From: Oehlia diaphana
Taxonomy: Eukaryota > Glomeromycota > Glomeromycetes > Glomerales > Glomeraceae
Direction: 5' to 3'
Assembly: GCA_003833135.1 (NCBI GenBank)
Contig: QZLH01000126.1
Coordinates: forward strand, 69,663-133,662
DNA: 64,000 nt
The position numbers and the translations under genes are program-made. Below are positions 38,066 through 48,523 of the stretch, in pieces. Below the pieces are notes generated by a model that saw nothing but the letters and a program-made list of their open reading frames with translations, did no database searches and was not told where the DNA came from. Numbering within the stretch: position 1 is the stretch's first letter; every line of letters starts with the position of its first letter.

Positions 38066-41000
38066 TTAAAAATTCCTTCCTGCTAATTTACCAAACTTAT
38101 CGGTAATGCTTCGCTTAGGTGTAGCGCGTTCTTGTAAATTTTCTGAACCTGGAATATCGATGGTAGTTGAATCTGCTGTTGATGTAGATGGCACTTCTCT
38201 TGAAGTGGTAGGAATCTCTCTTGAAACGACGGGAATTTCCCTAGAAACATTTCCACTTCTTTCAGGGCTAGAAGTTCTAACTGATCTAGTACCTAATATG
38301 TTATTAAGATCTCCAGAAGCAATAGGACTAATTGGCGAAACAAGAGTGGAACGACGTCTTTCAGGATGATGATAATAAATCTTATTTGGATTGTTAGGGT
38401 CCTTAGCCGCTCTTTTGGTTGCTAATTTGATTTTAGCATCTGCAATTCTCTGATGGTAAAGATCTCGTTGGTTTCTTTCTTCTTCTGTTTCACCACGAGG
38501 TATATCAGCAGATCTAGCTGGAATTGGTTTAGATCCGGTTTTGTTCATTCCCAGTATACGATGAAAAACTCCAAGCGATGATGCTTCATCTGATGGCACT
38601 CTCTTAACGGGAAGCCATAACCATGGAAGTATTCCAACTAGTGCTGGGGGTCCATAATTTCTCATTCCAGTATTAAGTATACCATCATATAATGTCATCG
38701 GAGGTTGTGCATAATCAGTGTATAAATCCGGATCCGCATGATATAAATCATCTTCCAGTACATCACGTTGAGAATGACCTTCCTCGGTATCTTCTTCATT
38801 AATGGAAGGAGGGGGGTTATCAGTATTGGCATTAGTGTTTTCATTAGGATTATTGGAATTTTCGGATGACTTTGGCGTAATCGTAACATCTGCCGTGTTA
38901 GTTTGTACTTTATTAAATTCTTCACGTAAATTCTTCAAAGGTATAAAAGCAGCAGCCCTTTCATATGCACCATTGACATAATAAAAGAAAACAAATGTAC
39001 AAATGAGAGTTGGGAAAACAGCGGCTGCTAAATAATAGTTGTTTCTTAATGAAAAATATCCAATCATCATTATTTGATAAATGTAAAGTCCAATAATTAT
39101 CCTTCGGAAAATCTTTGGCCATGCAAGTCCAGCAGTTTCGTATGGATGAAAATAGACTAGCAATTGAAACGAAATTATAATAAGTTCGGATGTTAAACTA
39201 TAGAAAATTGAATGTTACACATACCATATAAAAGTAAATATTTATAACACATATATCCGAGGAAAAAATATATTGCTCCAAATAGAGTAATTACTGGCCT
39301 CAGAGAAGAATAAACGATAACGATAACAAAAATCAAAACCATAGGTGGCAATTCTTCTCCGTAATTCATAAATGGGGGAGCAGATGCTTTGGCATAATCT
39401 CTAGGGGTTTTCGAAAAGAATATACGCATAACCCAAATGTAAGCTACTTCTTTCACTTGTAACAAATGAATCGGAAATAAACCAATTCCTTGAAAAACAA
39501 CAAAATTTACAAAAAATGATGAAACCTAATTTTCATATTTAATAAATGTTAATAAAGTTAATGCGAGATTAATATCAAATGATTCTTCTCAAACTTACTC
39601 TAGGTAAAGTTTCAGCTAATCTACGAGGAACCCCTGTCGGATCTGTGACTGTTTCATAAGCTGTGGCTACTGCTCCCGCGATGGAAAAGACTAGCAAAAC
39701 ATTCACCAACAAGAAAAAGTAATATCTAAAAAAGATATATTGGTAAACCCGTAATGTAAATAAATAATAAATAAATAAATTAAGCTTACTTCGCAAATGT
39801 TGAAAGCTCTATTACGCTGCGAGCATTAAATCCTTGAATTATAGACAAGCCTGAATAAAATGTATAAGCATAAATTGATTTAGTGAAAATATAACGAAAA
39901 TGTTACGTAATCAAACAAACTTACCAATCATGATTTTTGGTAAAACTACATTGAATAATGATACAGCTAAAGTCGGCAAAGTTCCTTGAATAAAACCTTT
40001 AATTATTTCATTCATCTCCGCCAAATGCTCCAACCATGGAAACCATTTTTTTAAGACATTAAGACTCAATAGTGTAGCAAAAACTGAAATGGGACCAGAC
40101 CAGAAAAACACAAGTAGGACAACAAAAATATTAATTGCCACATTTCTAATTAAAAATTCTCGTCTTTTAATATTCATGTTATACCAATAACTACACAAAA
40201 AGGGAAAGTTAATATAAGATATAAATAAATTTAATGTAAAACTTTCTAACATACATATCACGTGGTTCAGGTGCAAGTTCTGTATTGCATTCAAATGGTT
40301 CTGGTCGGATGAGAACTTGTGCGGCTAATTGCTGTTTAAACAGAATAAATGGTTAGGTTCTAACAAGGAATTCAAAAACCAGTTAAAATATTTACCGCAC
40401 TAGTTATGTTATCGAAAGTTACGAATCCAATAGGTTCAGATTTATAAGCCCCACGTCTACCTTCTTCAACTAATTCATCATACTTGAAGAAATTTTCAGT
40501 ATAATATTCAATTTTATCACCTCTTTTAAACAATGATACAAACATTTTTGGACGTTCTGCTGAAACTCTTTCAAGAACTTTAGCTATGTTAGTATTCGCA
40601 GTTTTTGCATCGTCAGCCTTTTCGAATTCCTTTAATGCTTCATCGGGATCATAATTTGGATCTTTACAAGGATTATTCAAATAATCCGCATAAGCCTCTT
40701 CTAATTTTTGTAAATACTTTGTTCTTTTTTCAATAATATGCCTAAGTTTACGAACATTACGATAAATTACAGCGCTTTCGACTGCTCCTAATTCTAATGA
40801 TTCATAAAATTCAGCTAAAGCGGCATCGGTTTGTAATCTTTTAGGTATACTTGTCACCATAACAGTCCTTGCTGCTATAGTATCTTTCCACTTTAAATAG
40901 TATTTATGTCGAATTTCAGAAAATTCCCGATAATTATAAAAAGTAAAGTAAAATGTTGCAAAAGAGAAAACCCAAGTTAATATGGCATATGATGCTAACA

Positions 41001-41720
41001 CTCCAGGTGACTCTGGACTATCTTCTATTGGTAATGGAACCGGACCGTCACCTAAAGAGTTTCTCCCACCACCATTACCATTTTTGTCAGGCAAGAAATG
41101 AAAATATTCAGCTAACAAAATAGGACCAACAACAGCAAAACCAGCAATTGAACAAAACGTAAATAATTTATAAGACATTTTAAAAAATGCAAGAAGCTAT
41201 ATTAAATAAGCCAAATTGATCTTATAAGTGATTAATATTCTTTTTTTAAAAACCAATCTATTCATTGTCAACATACCACTGCGGCATCCAATCCAACCCT
41301 ATCTAATATATGAGATTCAGGCATATTATACAAAGGTATTATCCATCCAAAAAATGTTGTCGGAAGGGGGTCTGGAGCAAGTTTTTGTAATCTACTTCTT
41401 GGGGCAAACATTATATTCCATCTGGTTCGAAGATAACAAAATACTAATAGAGAAAAAGTTCCCAGTGGTATTGCAACCATAAGTTGAGTTGTTAAAAGAA
41501 CAGATTTATCTGCATAATAAATTGAGAATAATTTTATTATTCTTATTTTTCTTATTCTAATAACCATTTCAAAGTATGACAACATTCACTCACCTGCATC
41601 ATGAGTTATATCACCAGGTGGTCGGTCTGGTCGACCACCTATACCAAATGTTATTTGATTAAAATCCCCCGAAGAAAATTCTGGCTCATTTAAAAATTCA
41701 TGAAAATCGTTATCCGCCAT
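38066..41720 (-). CDS. CSC1/OSCA-type (DUF221/TMEM63) cation channel
   Basis: Nine exons (41720-41594, 41509-41277, 41196-40396, 40331-40255, 40190-39925, 39850-39790, 39725-39599, 39525-39225, 39156-38066) join to 1,027 residues. The N-terminal RSN1_TM part has three membrane segments, with MFAPRSRLQ between them and the GLDAAVVLLAFFKMS motif. A long cytosolic PHM7_cyt loop (about 205-415) holds SIPKRLQTD and EPIGFVTFDN. The RSN1_7TM core begins DIYWYNMNIKRREFLIRNV and includes FWSGPISVF, then GFNARSVIEL, SSFFVNFVVFQGIGLFPI and FHPYETAGLAWP. The C-terminal tail (about 745-1027) is Ser/Thr/Pro-rich and likely disordered. Family members are osmo- or mechanosensitive calcium-permeable channels. 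Subcellular site is not decided by sequence. Confidence 0.93.
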
Positions 41721-42232
41721 TTTACAAGAGAAGGCGTTGATTAGATTAAATTGCAATTTACGCTGATTATATCGGGTTCAATGTAATTTGTCGATCCAAA
41801 ACATTATCAATAGGGTTAGATAATCTTACAGGCGTTAATTTTCTTTGGTTGTACATTTCCTTAAAATAATAAAAAATATTGAAATTCATCTTTAAAATTG
41901 TATATCTGTAGTCTGTAAAACGTCATGTAGATGAAAATCATGAAATGCCATGTAGCCATGTGACTTCTTTATTTATAAAATAAACTATTATATTAATAGT
42001 GATATGCACAATTGTGTAACTTATCAGATCAGATTTCAGAAATTCAAGAAAATTTTATGAGAATAGTTTCGATATATATGCTTTACTATTAATCAATTTT
42101 TTGTATATGAAGCACAATTATATATATATAAATTATAAACTTTTTAAAACCATGAATTCTATCTACCATTTAAAGAGTCAGCTAACTATGGTAAAAACAG
42201 TACTCAAATATATAATTAACTTGGAAATAAAT
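41721..42232. other. Intergenic, CSC1-like promoter and SUGCT-like 3' end
   Basis: 512 bp between two minus-strand genes; A+T-rich with a short (TA)n run at about 42119-42131. A small cluster of CATG-containing words occurs at 41920-41960. No coding frame supported. Confidence 0.45.
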
Positions 42233-44225
42233 TTATAGAGTTTTTCCTATAATTCCATCATCCTGTAGTTTCTTAATATCATGTTCTTTTAACTCTAGGA
42301 GATTAATAAATACTTCACGATTATGTTCACCCAAATCGGGCCCAGCCCACAAAGTTTCACCTGGTGTAGATTCAAGTTTTGGCGCAAAAGCAGGAACCTA
42401 ACAAATAGTAAACAATTAATAAATATTTATCAATTATTTAATCAATTTAAAAAATATTTTTGCATACCTTTAATTCATAGCCATTACTTCTATTTTTTCC
42501 AACACGGATAGTTTCAATTAATTTACGTTCTTTAACATGATTATCATTAGCAAAATCTTCAATATTATAAATACTACCGCATGGTACATCAGCTTTTTCT
42601 AATTTTTCTATAACTTGTTTTGAAGTAAGAGTTTTGATCCATTCACTAATCGCTCCATCAATTAATTCCTGATATTTTACTCTATCTTTATTCGTCGCAA
42701 ATTTTTTTGTTGTAAGATCATCTCTTCCCGCTGCTTGCATAAGTCTTTTATATATTGAATCTCCATTACCTCCAATTATAACATATTTTCCATCTAAACA
42801 TAGATATGCATTAGTTGGTACAATACCCGTAACTGTTGTACCTGATGGTTGTCTTATCTAAGGAAGAAAGTAAGTTACTTATAATGAAAAGATTTTTTTT
42901 AAAAAAAAATAAAAAAAGTTTACCTCACCAAATCGATCATATTCTGGCAAAATTCCCTCCATCATATTGAACATACTTTCATAAATAGCTACATCGACAA
43001 CTTGCCCCGTTATTAAATTATCACTTGAAGATAATTTATTTCTAGCCAAAAGGCTCATAACTACACCAAGTGCCGCTGTTAATCCAGCAACCGAATCACC
43101 TAAAGATATATTTGGACGGACTGGTGCCTGATTAGGAAAACCATTTATATAACGAAATCCTGCCATAGCCTATATAATAAACTAATAAATAAATAATGAC
43201 TTCAGCTTAAAAAATAAATTGTTTTAAAATGTTTTACCTCGCATACTGACGCGTAACCAGGCTTTGCAGCGTATGGACCCGTTTGTCCATACCCAGAAAC
43301 GCGTGTATATATCAATGAAGGATTCGTTTTGTAAAGTTCGTCTGTAAAATAATTGTCTTAGATAATGATCCAAAAAGTTTTCCAATTGCAAGTAAAAACG
43401 GCTAAAAATATACCGGGCCCGAGTCCCCATTTTTCCATAGTTCCAGGTCGAAAATTTTCAATCAACACATCTGACTTGTTAGCTAGTTGACCAACAAGTC
43501 TTCAATTAACCAAAATATAAGCATTAATTGTCCCTGGCCAATGATCGGCCGCTCAATTGTGATCTATAAATAAATCAGTCATAAAAAATTCATACTTTTT
43601 GCCTTCGGCTGTTCTTAAATTAATTTCACAGGATTTTTTATTTCTCGACATTGAGCGAAACCATGGACTAACTCCATCGGCATCTAAATGTCTCCATATA
43701 CGTAATGGATCTCCCGACTTTAGCGATTCAACTTTAATCTAAAAATTTTTTTCTGTTAAAAAATCATAACATAATAAAACAATATACAGTATAATCATAT
43801 AACATACTACTTCTGCGCCATAATACCTTTAAAAATAAATTGCATTAATGGTAAATATTAATAAAAGAAAACAAAAACAAATAATCTACTATATAATAAT
43901 ACCCGAGAATTGTACCACAGAACGGTCCAGCTATCAGCTATAATTAAAATTCAGAATTAATATAGCAACAATTGATAAGTAGTATATGTGATTATACCTG
44001 TCCTAATTCGAGAACACGTATTCCTTTTAAGGGTTTTGGACTTTTTTCATTTTCTTGTGTAATTTGCAATTTCCGCGAGGCTAATCATAATTACAAAAAT
44101 TAATTGTATTTTATGACAAAATAAGACATTTCTTTATTACCTGCGAAACCCCTTTTGAAGAAACCTAATTTATTTATGGAATTCTTTAAACTTAAAAATA
44201 CAGTTAAGTCCAGTTTGTTGAGCAT
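42233..44225 (-). CDS. CoA-transferase family III (CaiB/BaiF), SUGCT-like
   Basis: Ten exons (44225-44141, 44080-43998, 43937-43903, 43826-43808, 43738-43596, 43499-43414, 43341-43238, 43169-42924, 42857-42468, 42397-42233) join to 451 residues, close to human SUGCT (445). One exon is only 19 nt. The first about 30 residues are basic and hydroxylated with few acids ([16 protein letters not shown], then FFKRGFA), consistent with a mitochondrial presequence. Family landmarks are [48 protein letters not shown] and [16 protein letters not shown], where the conserved Asp forms the CoA-linked intermediate. Human SUGCT transfers CoA from succinyl-CoA to glutarate; exact substrates here are inferred. 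Confidence 0.9.
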
Positions 44226-45099
44226 TATGGTAAAAAAAAATTAATTTTATCAGTAACACACAATAATTTTTTTGATTTTTGCAGATCAATCTTGAGATTA
44301 TTTTTTCGATGGACAGAATTCTGATGATGCTAATATTGAACATGGTTCAAATATATTATGCAAATATTGAATTAAATAAAATTTCACCATTGTAATGCCG
44401 TAGTATACATAGTAAATTTATTAATTATGTGGCGCAGTTTTATACTTAAAATCACTGTATAAATTTTATTTTGTTTAATTTAGTTAGTTTAGTTTATTTT
44501 ATCACGTGAGTCCGAAATGACTCTAAACTATTGGTATAAATATGGGCCAATTAGGGTCCGCAATGACGTTAAACTATGGGTTAATCAAAGATCAACAATA
44601 TTAAGTAGTACGGTAGCGGATCATTAAGAGTATGACTTTAAGACTGACGTAATGTGTAATGGAAAGGACCAATGAGACATAGGAAGTATGAGGTGAGGGA
44701 ACAATTATAAAAGGACGTCAAATATGACTTCCCCAAAAGAATAACTCGAAAAATGGGAATTAAAATTATTAAAGAACGGATAAATATATTAATTAAATCT
44801 TTATACTAATATTTATTTTATACGTATTATTAAACCAAGCATATTATTGTATTTATTTATATTATTAATAAAGAATGACGTTTGTTAATATCTAAGGTGG
44901 CAACGTGACTTATCACGGGCTTAGGTATTACACCATATAATTAATATCTACGATTTCGTTTATTATCTGGTACATTAAAAAGGAAAATTACAATCATTTT
45001 TATTATTTAACTATAAATACATCTATTATATAAACATCAAAACGGATTTTAAAGCAAATATATCATAAATAAGTTATAATAAATAATTTGTTATTGAAA
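44226..45099. other. Intergenic containing a candidate solo LTR
   Basis: 874 bp between SUGCT-like and Lon genes. It holds a candidate LTR (44655-44932) and two imperfect direct repeats (44512-44535 and 44556-44579). No protein-coding trace (gag/pol) was found beside it. Confidence 0.5.
44655..44932 (+). mobile_element. Candidate solo LTR of a retrotransposon
   Basis: The interval begins TGTAAT and ends ATTACA, the TG...CA-type short inverted ends of LTRs. Inside are a TATA box-like TATAAAAG (about 44708), a polyadenylation-like AATAAAG (about 44869) and a GC-richer 3' end (CACGGGCTTAGGTATTACA). No matching 5-bp target duplication is apparent (TAATG before, CCATA after), no primer-binding site follows and no internal region is present. 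It could be a solo LTR or a degraded end; the exact left border is uncertain. Confidence 0.4.
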
Positions 45100-48000
45100 T
45101 TAAAGTCGACTCTCAAATTCCACAATTGGAGTAGAATCTGACCAGATTTTCTCTCCTTCGAAAGCACCCAGAAGAACATCGAAAATATTATTTGCATAAA
45201 CAAAATTGATTTCGTTCTTCACATTAACTGGTACATCTCCTTCAACATCTTTTCGATTTCTTGCAGGTAGGATAACTTTTTTAATACCTGCACGATGTGC
45301 ACCGATTATTTTTTCTTTTATACCTCCTACAGGCAAAACTTGACCTCGTAAAGTAATTTCACCTGTCATTGCCGTTGTTGTTGGTACTTGCCTATGCGTA
45401 AATAAAGATACAAGTGCAATTGTCAAAGCTACACCGGCTGATGGTCCATCTTTACCAATTGCACCTGCAGGAAAATGTATATGGACATCTCTTTGAAAGA
45501 AAAACGTAGGCTCTGTTTTTGATGTTGTAATCCCCAATTGAAAAGCATGCGCTCGCACCCATGAAAGTGCAATCCTAGCTGATTCTCTGATAACCTCTCC
45601 TAACTTACCTATTAAAGTAGACGTAGGTTATACATAAAATCATTTAATAATATAATTAAATAAAAAGAGAAATACCGGTTAATTGAAGATCTCCTTTTCC
45701 GGCCATTTGAGTAGCTTCAATAAATAAAATACCGCCGGATCCAGAGGATGTCCATGCTAAACCAGTAACTACACCTGGTCTAGCTACGCGTTCAGCAACT
45801 TCACTATCAAATTTCGTAACCTAAACGTATGAGCGAAAATGAATGGCAATATAACAATTTAGTAAAACTGCGTTAGAAGCATAGTTTTAATAAATAAACG
45901 TATATTAAAAATTCGATAAATTTTCATACCCCTAAGATGTTTTCAATTTCCTTCGCAGTAACTTCATTATTGTAGTTTTCTAATTCATTTTTATCTTTTG
46001 CATTAGCATATTCAACAGCTTTTGCCCTGCATACACTCGCGATCTCCCTTTCAAAATTTCTAACGCCAGCTTCTCGAGTATAACCAGAAGCAATTTTTAA
46101 CAATACTTCATCCAACATCTTTACATCATCCAGTGAAAGACCATGATTTGTAATTTGCTTTGGTAATAAATGTCTTTGAGCAATATTTATTTTCTCTTCA
46201 AATGTATATCCTGGTATATTTATAAGTTCCATACGATCTAAGAGAGGAGCAGGTATTGTGTCAACTTGATTAGCTGTAGCAATAAATAAAACTTTAGATA
46301 AATCAAGAGGAACATTAAGGTAATGATCGTTAAAAGTGTTGTTTTGTTCTGGGTCAAGAACTTCAAGTAAAGCAGCGGATGGGTCTCCGTGATTGCTCAA
46401 ATGTCCAACTTTATCAATTTCATCTACAAAAGAAGTATAATTAAGTATTTATAAAATTTTAACGGTAAACCTTAAATAAAATAATATCCTACCAAGTAAA
46501 AATATGGGATTATTAACACCAACACGTTTAAGACCTTGGGCAATGAGTCCAGGCATGGCACCAATGTAAGTTCGACGATGTCCACGTATCTCAGCTTCAT
46601 CTCTTACACCACCCAAAGAAATTCTATGAAACTTTCGTCCAAGAGCGCTGGCAATACTTTTACCCAATGAAGTTTTCCCAACACCTGGAGGGCCAAGTAA
46701 ACACAGAATTGGCCCTTTCAAATCTCCTTTTAATTTCAATACTGCTAAGTATTCCAAAATACGTTTCTTAACCGACTCAAGGCCATAATGATCATCCTCA
46801 AGTTGTTGACGTGCTTTGTCAATATCTATAATTTCACTAGTAGATTTGCTCCAAGGGATCTCTGAAAGCCATTCTAAATAAGTACGAACGACTTGATATT
46901 CTGCTTGGGTCGAATGCATACGCTTAAGACGTTTGAGCTCTCTTTGTGCAGCGTTATTCGCTATTTAATGAATCAAAAAGCAATTTTAGCACTCATTTAA
47001 TTAAGTTATTTCTAAAATTATTTCTTTACCCTCTGGTGAAAGTCCAGCTTCTTTTATTCTTTTTGTTAAATCTGTGATATCGTCGTCTTCGTGTGATGAG
47101 TCATCACGTTCTCCTAACTCTTCTTTAATAGCATTAAGCTATACAATTTATAAGTATTAATAAATCAAAAAAAAAATATTTGTTATATAAAATACTTATT
47201 TATCTTACTTGCTGTCGTAAATAAAATTCTTTGTGCTTCTTGCTCATAGTTGAATGAACTTTTTGAGTCACTTTTAAAATCTAAAACAACCAAAAACAAT
47301 ATTATGTCAAGTACAAATACGAAGGATAAAAGTAATAACGAAAAAAAAATACGTTTATTTGTCTTGCTAGGAGTTCAATCGCAATTGACATTCGAGTTTT
47401 CAAATCATGGGCATCTAATATTTGCTGTGCAGAAAATATAATGTAATGTTATGTCACATAAATAAGTTCTGGAAAAAAATATATATATAAATTTACCAGC
47501 CTTTCTTCATATGTGCATTCGATTGTGTTAATCAAAAAATCAGTCAACAATCCGACAGGACCATTTTCAATATACTTTTGAAGCTGAATGAGATAAGCTG
47601 TCGGAAATTTCAAGTTTTGAAATATTACAAGTAATTCACGTCCGGTTGTTTTTAAAGAATTAGCAAGCTCCTGTAATTCTTGATCATCCTTAGAAACAGA
47701 TGGATCGGGAAAAACAGTCACTTCAGCTTCAAGATATGGTCTTTCAAGAACATATTTGTCAATACGAATACGAATAACACCTAAAATAATTCAATATTAA
47801 TTATTAAATCCATTTTAAGAATCCAATGGAAATCAAAAATTTTATTACCTTCGATTCTCACTATAAAACCATTAACTGTTCGTTCCAATTTAACAATTCT
47901 AGCGGCACACCCAAATTTATGTAAATCTGACGGTTGAATTGATTGATTGAATGTTTCTTCAATAGTTTTTTTTGGTGTAGAATTTCTATTGCCATTTCGT

Positions 48001-48248
48001 GTCAAAGTAAAAGGGGCAGTCGTTGTGTCTTTGGATTCAAGCTTATTATAAGAGGGTGGATGGACTGGAACACAGCCAATAATATATTTCGACTCTTTAT
48101 TTTCGGCAGATCTATAAATTCTTTGAAGAAGTTGAACCGAATCTTTGCTAACAACTTGAAGTACAAGCGATGCGCTAGGAAGGAGAACTTTATTCCTAAT
48201 TGGGATAATTGGCAAAATTTTGGGAACGTCATTGAAAGGATCATTCAT
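45100..48248 (-). CDS. Peroxisomal Lon protease (LONP2-like) with C-terminal PTS1
   Basis: Nine exons (48248-47849, 47780-47497, 47424-47353, 47280-47209, 47138-47030, 46960-46493, 46423-45930, 45820-45676, 45608-45100) join to 850 residues; human LONP2 is 852. Order: N-terminal LON substrate-binding domain ([18 protein letters not shown]); helical linker; AAA+ module with Walker [12 protein letters not shown] (about 406) and the DEIDKVG Walker B; protease domain with catalytic Ser in KDGPSAG (about 740) and Lys in GGIKEK (about 782). The protein ends ESRL-stop, and SRL is a peroxisomal targeting signal type 1. There is no mitochondrial presequence. It would remove damaged matrix proteins and process beta-oxidation enzymes. 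Divergent from the carnitine acetyltransferase gene. Confidence 0.95.
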
Positions 48249-48523
48249 TTTGCTATGGTCTAAATGTCAAGTAAGTAAAATTGTCTTTAAAAAAGTTGTT
48301 GAATCGGTAAACTAAAAAAAACAGAACCGAGTTTTGTTATGCCCGCTCGATGTTGGCTCAATGCAAATTGTCAAATAGTTGCCAAATTAGGTACATCTAT
48401 GATCATAGATTGTAAAATCTTATTTGGAATTTTTTATGTGTGACTAGATAGAGGTAGTAAAATCAGATCGTAAAAAAGATACTTTAGCTCGACATATTCT
48501 TGCTTTCTCAATCTTAAATTTTG
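48249..48523. promoter_or_regulatory. Divergent promoter between Lon and carnitine acetyltransferase
   Basis: Only 275 bp separate the two start codons, so regulation is probably shared. An inverted pair TCGGT (48304-48308) and ACCGA (48326-48330) lies inside it, i.e. CGG-N19-CCG. It resembles, but does not satisfy, the yeast oleate response element (15-18 nt spacer). A binuclear zinc-cluster factor site is a speculation. Confidence 0.4.
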
